This document shows, one piece after another, positions 53,408 through 62,370 of a stretch of 64,000 nucleotides of DNA (its first letter is position 1; every line of letters begins with the position of its first letter). The notes beneath the pieces are model-generated. The model saw only the letters and a program-made list of their open reading frames with translations. It did no database searches and was not told the origin of the DNA. Where the stretch lies: the NCBI GenBank assembly GCA_947038515.1, contig CAMQWJ010000002.1, forward strand, positions 156,097 through 220,096. The letters run 5' to 3'. Origin of the DNA: an uncultured Fusobacteriaceae bacterium (GTDB lineage Bacteria; Fusobacteriota; Fusobacteriia; Fusobacteriales; Fusobacteriaceae). Made by a program: the position numbers and the translations under genes.

Positions 53408-53485
53408 AATATAAATTTCAAAAGAATTAAAGAAGTTCTTAATAAGTGTAGCATCTCAATCTTTTTATAAATAGGAGGGTATTAT

Positions 53486-54124
53486 ATGATTAATTCAAAA
53501 ATATTAGAGGAATGCGATTTAAAAGAATCAGATGTTATTTTTTTTAAAAATCATAAAATTAATGTGAAAGAAATTGAAAATATTAAAATAATAGATTTTA
53601 AGGCACCAGGAACAAATGATTATTATATAAGATATATTTTTGATAATGATAAAATTATAGTTACAGGAGATTTAGGTAGTGCTATTTATGAATGGAATGG
53701 ATGCATTACATTAAAAAAATTTTCAATAATGGGACCTCATAATTTCAACCAAAAGTGCTCTTGCAGTTCAGAGGGGAAGCAAGAATGGTGTGGAGATATA
53801 GCAAAAAAAGGTCTAACAGAACACTGGGAAAGTAACTTTAAAGAAGAATATGAAAGGTTACTATTAGAAGCAGACAACGAGATTGATTATGATTACACAA
53901 GATTAGATGAACTAGAAGAAATTAAAGATTGTTTAGATGATTTAATAGAGAATTCAGAAGATTACATTGAGTATTCCTCTATTGCCAGAAAATATTATAT
54001 AGATTATGAAAGTGACGGTTGGATACATGAATTGGGTAATAGAATTCCTATAAGACACAAATTACATTTGTTTGGTTTAAAAGTAATAGGACGAGAGTTA
54101 GAGGAGCATTGTAGTAATGATTAA
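53486..54124 (+). CDS. Early phage protein, unknown
   Basis: 212 residues: YYIRYIFDNDKIIVTGDLGSAIYEW (beta), HNFNQKCSCSSEGKQEWCGD with clustered cysteines that might bind metal, then acidic helices. AGGAGGG ribosome site. Similar proteins sit beside methyltransferases in phages of low-GC hosts, from general memory only. Overlaps the methyltransferase gene by 8 bases. Confidence 0.55.
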   Translation: MINSKILEECDLKESDVIFFKNHKINVKEIENIKIIDFKAPGTNDYYIRYIFDNDKIIVTGDLGSAIYEWNGCITLKKFSIMGPHNFNQKCSCSSEGKQEWCGDIAKKGLTEHWESNFKEEYERLLLEADNEIDYDYTRLDELEEIKDCLDDLIENSEDYIEYSSIARKYYIDYESDGWIHELGNRIPIRHKLHLFGLKVIGRELEEHCSND

Positions 54125-55049
54125 TTTAATGCACGGAAATTCAAAAGCACTTGTAAAAGAATTAGAAAAAGAAAGTATAGATTGTGTAGTAACTTCTCCA
54201 CCTTATTGGAGATTAAGAGATTATGGACATGACGAGCAAATGGGAGTAGAAAAAACTCCAGAGGAATTTATAGAGAATTTATGTAATCTTTTTGATGATA
54301 TTTATATTGCCTTAAAGCCAACAGGAACACTCTTTGTAAATTTAGGAGATTGTTACAGTGGTAGCAATACAATTCCTGCCACAGGGCGACGTGGTTTCTT
54401 AAAAGGAGAGAAAAACTTAATATTAAAGAAAGAAAATTGTATTGCAAAGAAAAAAAGTTTAATAGGGATTCCAGCAATGTTTCAACTTGAAATGGTAAAA
54501 AGAGGTTGGAGATTAAGAAATAAAATTATATGGAATAAGACCAATGTAATGCCTGAAAGTGTCCGTGATAGATTCACAAATGATTATGAGGAAATATTTT
54601 TCTTCACTAAATCAGAAAAATACTTTTTCAATAAATTGTATGAACCTTTTTCAGAAAAAACACTGACAGCATTTAAAAATGGTATAGTTCCTACTTCTCA
54701 TTCATATTTGAAAGAAGGAATTAGTAAAACAGGAATGAGGGGAACAGGTAAACAATGGTTAGCAACAATCACAGACAAGGGAAGAAATATGAGAACAGTT
54801 TGGAGAGTAGGAACTACAGGAACTAAGGATAAACATTATTCCACTTTTCCTATAGAGATTGCTAAAAGATGTATTGAATCTGGTTGTCCAATTGATGGAA
54901 TAGTTTTAGATCCTTTTGCTGGAACTGGAACAACTTTATTTGAAGCCTTAAAACAAGGAAAAAAAGCTATTGGATTTGAATTATTAGAAAAGAATGTAAA
55001 TATAATGAAATTAAAAGAGGAGGAAAACAATGGAGTTAAAAAACTGTAA
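54117..55049 (+). CDS. Orphan site-specific DNA methyltransferase
   Basis: 310 residues, beta-class order: catalytic TSPPYWRLRDYG near residue 28 first, AdoMet motif LDPFAGTGTTLFEAL near residue 263 last. The SPPY form occurs in N4-cytosine and some N6-adenine enzymes, so the base is undecided. LGDCYSG and NVMPESVRDRFTNDYEEIFFFTKS are family blocks. No restriction partner is adjacent, so self-protection or regulation of phage DNA is likely. Confidence 0.88.
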   Translation: MINLMHGNSKALVKELEKESIDCVVTSPPYWRLRDYGHDEQMGVEKTPEEFIENLCNLFDDIYIALKPTGTLFVNLGDCYSGSNTIPATGRRGFLKGEKNLILKKENCIAKKKSLIGIPAMFQLEMVKRGWRLRNKIIWNKTNVMPESVRDRFTNDYEEIFFFTKSEKYFFNKLYEPFSEKTLTAFKNGIVPTSHSYLKEGISKTGMRGTGKQWLATITDKGRNMRTVWRVGTTGTKDKHYSTFPIEIAKRCIESGCPIDGIVLDPFAGTGTTLFEALKQGKKAIGFELLEKNVNIMKLKEEENNGVKKL

Positions 55050-55110
55050 AAACATTATAATAAAAATACAAGAAATAGCTAAAAAGATAGAGTTAAAAAA
55101 TGGAAAATAA
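55030..55110 (+). CDS. 26-residue ORF between methyltransferase and recombinase
   Basis: MELKNCKNIIIKIQEIAKKI, then ELKNGK. AGAGGAGG precedes the ATG, it overlaps the methyltransferase by 20 bases and the recombinase start by 11. May simply couple translation. Confidence 0.35.
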   Translation: MELKNCKNIIIKIQEIAKKIELKNGK

Positions 55111-56491
55111 AATAAAGAAAGTTGCTATCTATGTAAGAGTATCCACTACCATGCAAGATGAATGTGGTAGCTTAGATATTCAAATAGAAAAAATGAATGA
55201 TTTTTGTAAAGAAAAAGGATATGAAATATATAAAATATATTCTGATGTAATGAGTGGAAATTCTAGTAAAAGAAAAGGATTTAATGAATTAGAAAAATCT
55301 CTTTCTTTAAAACTATTTGATGCTGTTGTAGTTTGGTCTAGTGATAGATTATCTAGGAATTTACTCCATAGAATGTTATTTATAAATGAAATGAGAAAAT
55401 ATGATATTGATTTTATTAGTTCCACTGAGTCCAGTTTATGTACTAATACTCCAGAGGGAAGAATGATGTTATATCTTACTGGAATAATGGCAGAAAATGA
55501 AAGAGAAAACATATCTAAAAGAACTAAATCAAACTCACGAAAGAGAGCAGAACATAATAAATATATGGGGGGGAGTATTCCTTATGGATACAGACTAGAG
55601 GGAACTGAATATGTCCCTGATGGTCTTTATTCTGAAATTATGAAAAGTGTTTTTAGGGAAATTATAAAATTAAGAAGTGCAAGAGAAACTGCTAAAAAAT
55701 ATAACATGGTTTATAGTACTTTACTAGCTAGAATAAAGCATCCTATCTATGCAGGTGGAATGAGATATTCAAATAGAATAAAAGACTTGAATACAGGTGT
55801 TAGAAAGCAAAATCCCACACCTCAAATAACTTGGGGAGTCATAGAACCTATAATCTCTAAAGAGGAATGGGAACAGATTCAAAAAATAGTTTTATCTAAT
55901 AAAATTAAATTTGTAAATAAAAAAGGGAAAAGTAAGTATCTTTATTCAGGATTATTAAAATGTTATTGTGGTGGTCCTTTGAATGGAAATAGGTTAAAAA
56001 AAGAAATTTATCATTATAGATGTGCTAAATGCAAAAAATCTATAAATATAAAAAAACTTGATCCTCTTATTTATGAAAATCTTTTTTCTAATAATAAGTT
56101 GAAAATATTAGATACTATTGATTTTGATTCCATAGATTTTATAGCAGAAATAGATATTATTAATCTTGAAATTATAGAATTGGAAAAGAAAAAAAATGAA
56201 TTTGTTGAACTCTTTTCAGAGAATTTTCTAACCAAAGAAAAGTTTAAACAAAAAACTTCTGAAATTGATAGAATAATTTTAAAGAAAAGAAAGGAGCTCA
56301 CAGAATTAAATGAAAGAATCTTTAAGTTGAGAAACAATAATTCAAAATATACTAATTTAGATTCTCTCCAAATGATATTAAAAAATATAACAGAAGAAAA
56401 TTTTTATGAGATAAAAGAAATTCTTAATTTAATAATAAATGAAATAAAAATAATTTCATATAATCCTTTAGAAATAGATATAAAAATATAA
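55100..56491 (+). CDS. Large serine recombinase (phage integrase)
   Basis: 463 residues. Catalytic domain: YVRVSTTMQDE with Ser15, WSSDRLSRNLL, ENISKRTKSNSRKRAE. Recombinase domain: GSIPYGYRLEG, KHPIYAGGMRYSNR. Zinc ribbon: LLKCYCGGPL...YRCAKCKKSI. C-terminal coiled-coil (about 350-430). Inserts and excises the prophage; may also act on the fibre cassette. Placed at the right end of the prophage. Confidence 0.93.
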   Translation: MENKIKKVAIYVRVSTTMQDECGSLDIQIEKMNDFCKEKGYEIYKIYSDVMSGNSSKRKGFNELEKSLSLKLFDAVVVWSSDRLSRNLLHRMLFINEMRKYDIDFISSTESSLCTNTPEGRMMLYLTGIMAENERENISKRTKSNSRKRAEHNKYMGGSIPYGYRLEGTEYVPDGLYSEIMKSVFREIIKLRSARETAKKYNMVYSTLLARIKHPIYAGGMRYSNRIKDLNTGVRKQNPTPQITWGVIEPIISKEEWEQIQKIVLSNKIKFVNKKGKSKYLYSGLLKCYCGGPLNGNRLKKEIYHYRCAKCKKSINIKKLDPLIYENLFSNNKLKILDTIDFDSIDFIAEIDIINLEIIELEKKKNEFVELFSENFLTKEKFKQKTSEIDRIILKKRKELTELNERIFKLRNNNSKYTNLDSLQMILKNITEENFYEIKEILNLIINEIKIISYNPLEIDIKI

Positions 56492-56526
56492 AGCACCACA
56501 TCATGAATTAAATGATATGGTGCTTT
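56490..56526. terminator. Bidirectional terminator between recombinase and small gene
   Basis: AAAGCACCACATCAT pairs with ATGATATGGTGCTTT (one mismatch). T-rich on the minus strand. Convergent genes flank it. Confidence 0.75.
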
Positions 56527-56561
56527 ACATTAGATAATATTTTACTACTTAATACTTCTGA

Positions 56562-56687
56562 TTAATGCTGTTTTGCTTTGTGTTCTTGTAATGTTTTTCC
56601 TGCAGCAGATTTAACTTTTGAATTATTTGAAGTTCCAAGATCTTTTCCTGCTTTTGATACTTTTTTAGTTACTTTACATTTTGCCAT
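56562..56687 (-). CDS. 41-residue basic protein downstream of the subtilase gene
   Basis: MAKCKVTKKVSKAGKDLGTS, then NNSKVKSAAGKTLQEHKAKQH. AGGAGG lies seven bases before the ATG. Same strand as the AAA/subtilase operon with a 99-base gap, so possibly its third gene. Lysine- and serine-rich, no membrane helix. A DNA-binding or substrate/inhibitor role is only a thought. Confidence 0.55.
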   Translation of the reverse strand: MAKCKVTKKVSKAGKDLGTSNNSKVKSAAGKTLQEHKAKQH

Positions 56688-56786
56688 ACAGTTCCTCCTT
56701 TTTTTTTATTTTAAAATATTTTGAATAAAATTAAAAGCCATAAATAATACATACTGGATATAACATTTAATTTTATTTTTAATTTA

Positions 56787-59009
56787 TTACATATCATCAA
56801 AACTAATAGTTTCCTCTGCAACATTATAAAGATCAATTTTAGCTTTAATATCAATTTTATTCACAATCCAGCCACGAAAATTGCAGTTTCTAATAAAATC
56901 ATCTATCCTATTGACACCATAAATTTCTTTAAAAGTTACTATAATTCCAAATTTAATTCCCACTCCATGTTTTTCATCAAGACGTTCAGTCGTTTTTAAA
57001 CTAACTCCCCAATTACCACTTGGTTCATATACTTTTTTATTACCATTCTTCTTTTTTATTATTTCACGAATATGCTTAATATTATCCCATTTTCGTAGCC
57101 TCTTTCTTGCGTCTTTTTCATAAATAAAATGCTCCGCTTCAGAATGTTGATAATTATTATCTATTGTTTTAATTTTAGATTTATTAATTCTTCCAAAAGA
57201 TATATCAAGCTCTGTATTAGTGTAATCAACCCCTTGATTTCTTGAACAAGAAGGAAAATAACATAATGTTAATTTCGCAATAAAAGGGTGCTTATCTTTA
57301 TTTATCGGTACAGGGATATGATAGTTATAAGTGTCAAATTTTTCAGAAACACCTGATAAAAAAAATTGAATTTCATCAGATGGAACTTTTACTATATCTT
57401 CAATTTTTATTGGAACAATTCCATGACCAATTAATGAAGAAGATATTTCTGCTTTAAGCCAACCAGTAGAAGAATGTACAATTAATGCTTTTGCAACTTC
57501 TCTAGTAAGTCCTAAAACATCAATTAAATAAGACATCTTTCTTGAAATCCAAGGTGCAGCATAAGAGGTTCCACTTACAAAAGCTTCTCCTGTTGGTGTA
57601 CAAACTCGAATACGAGTTTGATCATCTCCCCCATAATAACTAATATCAGGTTTTGTAAAAAAAGATAGAACAGGTCCACTTCTTGAATAGGATGACGGCT
57701 TTTTATCAAATGATACCGAATTTACAACAAGTGAATTGATTGAGTCGGCAGGAGCCCCTACTCTCATCGGTTGAGAATCATTTGTATTCTTATTTGTTCC
57801 AGATATTACAAACAAGATATCATTTTCTATTTGTATTTTATCCAGAATAGCTGCCTCTGGAGAAATAAAATTTTTATTTATTTCAAGTTTTGATCCTAAT
57901 GATAAATTCCAAACCTTAATATCTCTATTTCTTGTTATTATTTCTATAATCTGCTTAATAATTGAAAATGAACTGAATTGCTTCCCTGTAGCAACACCAA
58001 AATGACGTACACGAAATCTTCCACACCCATCATCCATATTAGGATTTGAAGAAGGACCATCTACGATAATTGATGAGACTGATGTCCCATGAATATAGTC
58101 ACTTGAAACTTTAGGAATTTCATCTGAAACCATATCATGATATTCAACCCATTTTGAAAAATAAACATTTTTTTCAAAGAGAGTATCTATAACACCTATA
58201 ATAGGTTCTGTTGTTGGATTAGGTATAGTTAAAATATTATTATTTTTAAAATCGAAAGATCCTGAATCCAATTCTGATAAATCACTTACTCCCATTGCAA
58301 TTAAATATGCTGCTTTTTGCTTTAATATGATCAAATCATCAGGCTTTAATAAAATTGTAGTTTCATCTATAACACTTGCCTGTGGTAAATCAATTCCTAT
58401 TTTTTTTAATATTTCAGTTGCTTTATTATCTGTTTTAAATATAGTAATAATTGCATTCTCTTTTAACTCGTCTTCATCCATAAAAGTTCCTATTTTCTCA
58501 ACAAAATTAGTATCTACTATTGTCTGTAAAAAAATTGTTTTAGCGATTTTTTCTGCTGAAAAATCAATATTTTTTTCTTTAATTTTTTCATTTATAGGAT
58601 GAAAGATTTCTCCATTAAAAGATTTCTCTAATATATCAATAGATGAATCTAATCTTAAAATTGATTCATCTATTATATTAATTTGGACATAATGAGTAAT
58701 AATATGTTTATTCTCATTTTTTGTAAATCTTGCACCTACTATTGTATTATTAGATTTTATGTTTCCTTTAGATAATAAACTTCTTATTCGATTACTCTTT
58801 GCAGCAATTTTTTTATAATAAATACTCACTAATGCACCTGTAAATATATTTTCTTTTTCCCAAAATTTTTTTTGTTCTAATAAATTATTTCTAAGTTCCC
58901 TTAAATGTGCTACCTTAACACTGGTGTTAGTCGGTAACTCTGGAGAGCCCATTTCCGAACGACGAGGTGCTTGTTCAAAAGTTCCTTTTAAGTGTAGCAA
59001 ACTATTCAT
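56787..59009 (-). CDS. Subtilisin-like serine protease, IetS-like
   Basis: 740 residues: N-terminal helical domain (30-130), a middle domain, then an S8 catalytic domain. Asp275 in PIIGVIDT, His307 in DYIHGTSVSS, oxyanion Asn406 in VISGTNKN and Ser482 in FVSGTSYAAP are all present. No signal peptide, so it acts inside the cell. A beta-rich C-terminal domain follows. Overlaps the AAA ATPase gene by 8 bases. This pairing is that of IetAS, a plasmid-maintenance and anti-phage pair. Confidence 0.85.
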   Translation of the reverse strand: MNSLLHLKGTFEQAPRRSEMGSPELPTNTSVKVAHLRELRNNLLEQKKFWEKENIFTGALVSIYYKKIAAKSNRIRSLLSKGNIKSNNTIVGARFTKNENKHIITHYVQINIIDESILRLDSSIDILEKSFNGEIFHPINEKIKEKNIDFSAEKIAKTIFLQTIVDTNFVEKIGTFMDEDELKENAIITIFKTDNKATEILKKIGIDLPQASVIDETTILLKPDDLIILKQKAAYLIAMGVSDLSELDSGSFDFKNNNILTIPNPTTEPIIGVIDTLFEKNVYFSKWVEYHDMVSDEIPKVSSDYIHGTSVSSIIVDGPSSNPNMDDGCGRFRVRHFGVATGKQFSSFSIIKQIIEIITRNRDIKVWNLSLGSKLEINKNFISPEAAILDKIQIENDILFVISGTNKNTNDSQPMRVGAPADSINSLVVNSVSFDKKPSSYSRSGPVLSFFTKPDISYYGGDDQTRIRVCTPTGEAFVSGTSYAAPWISRKMSYLIDVLGLTREVAKALIVHSSTGWLKAEISSSLIGHGIVPIKIEDIVKVPSDEIQFFLSGVSEKFDTYNYHIPVPINKDKHPFIAKLTLCYFPSCSRNQGVDYTNTELDISFGRINKSKIKTIDNNYQHSEAEHFIYEKDARKRLRKWDNIKHIREIIKKKNGNKKVYEPSGNWGVSLKTTERLDEKHGVGIKFGIIVTFKEIYGVNRIDDFIRNCNFRGWIVNKIDIKAKIDLYNVAEETISFDDM

Positions 59010-60051
59010 TTACTTCTCCTTTCAAATCTCGTGATATTTGACTTTTTGAAATTCCTGTTAATATTTCAAGTTCTCTGACAGTAAATCCTTTTTCTTGTAT
59101 TTCTTTCAAGTTATTTTTTTTACTATCCCTAGTAATAGTTTTATATAATCGTTTTAAGTAGTCGTATTCATTATTAGAATCACTAAATGCAAGAGAAGAT
59201 TTTATTAAGTTTTTCAATTCTCCTGGATAGGGTATCGGCTCTAAAAGAGCAAGAATTTTTTTAAACAAACGCATATTTCGACCTGCAAATTTAAATTTAT
59301 TTAAAAAGTCATTCAAAATAATTTCTCCAATTTCTATCAAATCTTCTCTGCTATATTGGCTAAAATCTATTATAGAGTCAAAGCGACGGGTTAATGCTTT
59401 GTCAAATGAATTATATAAATTTGTAGTCGCAATTAATACTACATTATCATTAAGTCCATCTAGTCCTTTTAATACTGCTGATGTAGCTCTACCCATCTCT
59501 CTTAAGTCATTAGAGTTAATTCTATCAATTGCAATAGCATCAATTTCATCAAATAAAATAATAATTTTCTTTGGGTTTGATAGATTTTTAATTTCTTCAA
59601 AAAGAAGTGCAATATTTTTAGAGGTCTGGCCTAGTTTACTATCTACAATTGTGTCAAATTCAACTACAAATAGTTCACGTTCTAATATTCTTGCTATTTG
59701 TTTTACACTTTCTGTCTTCCCTGTACCTGGTGGTCCTTCAAATAAAAACTTATTCACCCCAGCATTATGTCCTACAGCATTTACAATCCCTACTATATTA
59801 TCTTTTATGGATTCAGGTAATGGTAGTGATTCGTTTGCTGTTTCTAATCTCTTAAAAAACACTTCATTATTCTCATCCATTTGTGGTGAAAAAGTATTTG
59901 TGTCTGATAAAAGAGACATTATATATTGTGATAGTTGATAATTTCCAATTTTATCAAAATAACGTGCTATTTCATATGCTTCCGTTCTAAATCCTGAGTC
60001 ATTTTTTTCTTCATGGTATTTTATTAAGTTTAAGATATTCTTTTTTTTCAT
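59002..60051 (-). CDS. AAA ATPase with C-terminal HTH, IetA-like
   Basis: 349 residues from ATG 60051 (AGGAGG eight bases upstream; GTG 60060 abuts that site). Walker A FEGPPGTGKTE (Lys112), Walker B IILFDEIDA (Asp168-Glu169), sensor ATTN and arginine fingers in LTRRFD. The end reads FTVRELEILTGISKSQISRDLKG, a helix-turn-helix, unusual for a pure ATPase and suggesting self-regulation. Likely unfolds or delivers targets to the protease. Confidence 0.85.
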   Translation of the reverse strand: MKKKNILNLIKYHEEKNDSGFRTEAYEIARYFDKIGNYQLSQYIMSLLSDTNTFSPQMDENNEVFFKRLETANESLPLPESIKDNIVGIVNAVGHNAGVNKFLFEGPPGTGKTESVKQIARILERELFVVEFDTIVDSKLGQTSKNIALLFEEIKNLSNPKKIIILFDEIDAIAIDRINSNDLREMGRATSAVLKGLDGLNDNVVLIATTNLYNSFDKALTRRFDSIIDFSQYSREDLIEIGEIILNDFLNKFKFAGRNMRLFKKILALLEPIPYPGELKNLIKSSLAFSDSNNEYDYLKRLYKTITRDSKKNNLKEIQEKGFTVRELEILTGISKSQISRDLKGEVNE

Positions 60052-60071
60052 ATCTCTCACCTCCTAATATA

Positions 60072-60112
60072 TTATACCACACAAGGGACAAAAAGTCAAA
60101 TTACGGGACAAT
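60072..60112 (-). promoter_or_regulatory. Promoter of the AAA/subtilase operon with two direct-repeat sites
   Basis: TTGACT (60100-60095), 17-base spacer, TATAAT (60077-60072). GGGACAA occurs at 60086-60092 in the spacer and at 60106-60112 upstream of the -35, 20 bases apart, about two helical turns: a probable operator for the ATPase's HTH domain or another repressor. Confidence 0.75.
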
Positions 60113-60140
60113 TATTTATTTTTATTATTTTTTATAAAAT

Positions 60141-60175
60141 AATAACCACTTCATTCAATTCATGAAGTGGTTATT
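60141..60175 (-). terminator. Terminator of tRNA-Arg
   Basis: Perfect 13-bp stem (60141-60153 with 60163-60175), then a T-rich tract on the minus strand. Confidence 0.7.
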
Positions 60176-60225
60176 ATATATCTTTATAAGACCTTTCTCA
60201 AAAGTCTTAGGTTGGGTATAAATAC

Positions 60226-60302
60226 TGGCGCCCAGTGCAGGGGTCGAACCCACAACCCTCTGATCCGAAGTCAGATGCTCTATCCAATTGAGCTAACTAG
60301 GC
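60226..60302 (-). tRNA. tRNA-Arg (anticodon TCG)
   Basis: 77 nucleotides. Acceptor GCCTAGT pairs with ACTGGGC (one G-U), discriminator G, encoded CCA. D-arm GCTC...GAGC. Anticodon stem TCTGA/TCAGA around loop CTTCGGA, giving anticodon TCG. T-loop TTCGACC. Its 3' end is the probable insertion target of the island to the left. Confidence 0.92.
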
Positions 60303-60340
60303 ACTCCATAAATATACCATGTTTTTCTTCTAAAATCAAG

Positions 60341-61813
60341 TTAATCTTCAAAAAAAACTTTTATTTTTTCTTTGCTTGTAGGTTTCCCAACATATGAACC
60401 GATAATAAAAGAAATTATTGCTAAAAATATTACTGGAACAATTGGATGTAATCCAAAAATATCTTTTTTTTCTATAAAAAGATAAATATATGAAAGAAAA
60501 CCTATTATCATGGCAGAAAGTGCTCCAGTTGAATTAGCACGTTTCCAATATAATCCAAAAACAATGGGACAAAAGAAAATTGCTTCTTGTCCAGCTATAA
60601 AAAGTAAATTTAAAATAACTAAAAATTCTGGTGGATTAAGTGCTAATAAAAAAGCTATAATTCCAATAGAAAACGAGGTAATTAAAGATATTTTCCGTAC
60701 CTTTTCCACCACTATTTTATTATTATTATTTTCAGAAGATAAAGTATCCATTTTTAAAATATAATGTAAATAAAGATCTTTAACTATGGTTCCAGCTGAT
60801 AATATCATTAAAGAATCTATTGTAGACATTATTGCAGCCAAGGGTCCTGCTATAAATATCCCTGCAAAAACTCCTGGTAGACTATTTAATGCCAAAATAG
60901 GAATTGCTGTATCACTTATAAGGATTCCAGGTTGAATTGCTATTCCCATTACACCAATCAAGTGCATTCCAATCATGATAAATCCCAACACTGAAGTTCC
61001 TATTATCATTGCATTATGCATTGATTTAGTATCTTTAAATCCCATACAACGTACTGATGTTGGAGGTAAACCTAAAACTGCAACTCCAACTAGCATCCAA
61101 AAAGATAGGATAAATGGTTTAGGAATATTTCCACCACTTGTGGGAGTCAGTAAATCTGGATTAATATTTGCTATATTTTGTATAATATTCTCCATTCCGT
61201 TGCCTTTTTTTAGTAGTACAAAGAACAGTATAAAAGTTGCTAGTAACATTACAAAACCTTGAATTGCATCAGTTATAGTAACAGCTCTAAATCCACCAAA
61301 AGTAGTATATCCTGTAACTATTAATACAAAAATAAGTAATCCCCAGTGATAAGGTATCCCTGAAATACTTTGCAATAATCTTGCTCCACCAACAAACTGC
61401 ACAACAACTGCTCCTATAAAGAAAATTACCATTGCTATAGAACCCAATACAACCACTAATTCATTGTCATAACGAGCCCTAAGAAAATCAGAAATTGTAA
61501 CCCCATTAATTCTTCGACCAATAATAGCCATTTTTTTTCCAAGAATCCCTAAAGTTAAAAATGCGGTAGGTATCTGAATACAGGCTAATAAAACCCAACC
61601 TAGTCCAAGTTTATACGCCATTCCAGGTCCTGAAATAAACGAACTAGCCCCTACATAAGTTGCTATTATTGTCATAGCTAAGACTACTCCACCCATGCTA
61701 CGACCACCTATAAAATACTCTTCTATAAAATTATTATTATTTTTGTTTTTTCCTACTCTATATGTAATGTATAGCATTACAACTAAATAAAGTAATAATG
61801 GTATTAAATTCAT
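60341..61813 (-). CDS. panF: Sodium/pantothenate symporter
   Basis: 490 residues, about 13 membrane segments of the SSS family. VGASSFISGPGMAYKLGLGWVLL, LTLGILGKKMAIIGRR, VVVQFVGGARLLQSISGIPYHWG and TTFGGFRAVTITDAIQG track E. coli PanF closely. Imports pantothenate with sodium for coenzyme A synthesis. No ribosome site is visible before ATG 61813; instead a long inverted repeat ends six bases upstream. Pairs with yhdT as in enterobacteria. Confidence 0.93.
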   Translation of the reverse strand: MNLIPLLLYLVVMLYITYRVGKNKNNNNFIEEYFIGGRSMGGVVLAMTIIATYVGASSFISGPGMAYKLGLGWVLLACIQIPTAFLTLGILGKKMAIIGRRINGVTISDFLRARYDNELVVVLGSIAMVIFFIGAVVVQFVGGARLLQSISGIPYHWGLLIFVLIVTGYTTFGGFRAVTITDAIQGFVMLLATFILFFVLLKKGNGMENIIQNIANINPDLLTPTSGGNIPKPFILSFWMLVGVAVLGLPPTSVRCMGFKDTKSMHNAMIIGTSVLGFIMIGMHLIGVMGIAIQPGILISDTAIPILALNSLPGVFAGIFIAGPLAAIMSTIDSLMILSAGTIVKDLYLHYILKMDTLSSENNNNKIVVEKVRKISLITSFSIGIIAFLLALNPPEFLVILNLLFIAGQEAIFFCPIVFGLYWKRANSTGALSAMIIGFLSYIYLFIEKKDIFGLHPIVPVIFLAIISFIIGSYVGKPTSKEKIKVFFED

Positions 61814-61816
61814 TTA

Positions 61817-61905
61817 TTCGTTATCAAAATTGTCAAAGCCTCTATATTCATAGAATAATTTTTAAAAATTAAACTTCAAGAAATATAGGCTTTTTTGATA
61901 ACGAA
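61817..61905. repeat. Long inverted repeat in the panF leader
   Basis: TTCGTTATCAAAA (61817-61829) with TTTTGATAACGAA (61893-61905). Inside these, AAAGCCT pairs with AGGCTTT and CTATATTC with GAAATATAG-like sequence. About 89 bases in all; hairpin or miniature-element-like. Confidence 0.7.
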
Positions 61906-61968
61906 TCTCACCCCCTACTCTAAACATTGATTTCTTGAAATATTTATTTAATTTCTGTTATTTTACCT

Positions 61969-62090
61969 CTATTAGTCTATTCCTAGTTTTTTTAATTCTA
62001 TAATAGTCTATCCCTTCTGATTCTACTTCTATTAATAGCTTTCTGATTCTACTTATAATAGTCTATCTCTAGTTATTTTAATTCTACATA
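61969..62090. repeat. Degenerate tandem repeats between yhdT and panF
   Basis: Four imperfect units of about 26-35 bases built from TAGTCTAT, TTCTGATTCTACTT and TTTTAATTCTA. No coding frame. They fill the gap left of yhdT. Confidence 0.6.
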
Positions 62091-62129
62091 ATTTATTCCC
62101 AATCATTTTATACTTATTATTTAAATCCT

Positions 62130-62369
62130 CTAATCCAAATCCATATCTTTAAAGAATAACTTTATTACGAAAAAAAGTAATATATTTATCATGAAAAACC
62201 CTACAATACAGGACATAAAAAACCAATATGGAAGTCCTAAAACATAAGTATAATTTTCAGGCTTTTCTGTATTATAAAAAGCAAAAAAATACCACCATAA
62301 AAAATAGATTAAATATATTATCAGTGTTATTATTGCTTCCTTTTTTATCTGTTTTCCCCGTTTTTTCAT
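62130..62369 (-). CDS. yhdT: YhdT family membrane protein (DUF997)
   Basis: 79 residues, two membrane segments (about 12-31 and 48-72), with LIYFLWWYFFAFYN and the YVLGLPYWFFMSCIVG block of DUF997. Usually next to panF and thought to assist it. Stop of fprA lies one base upstream of its start region (2 bases apart). Confidence 0.85.
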   Translation of the reverse strand: MKKRGKQIKKEAIITLIIYLIYFLWWYFFAFYNTEKPENYTYVLGLPYWFFMSCIVGFFMINILLFFVIKLFFKDMDLD

Positions 62370-62370
62370 T

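Noticed and set aside
60341..61813. Sodium/proline symporter
   Set aside because: Shares the SSS family, but the conserved blocks and the yhdT neighbour match PanF.
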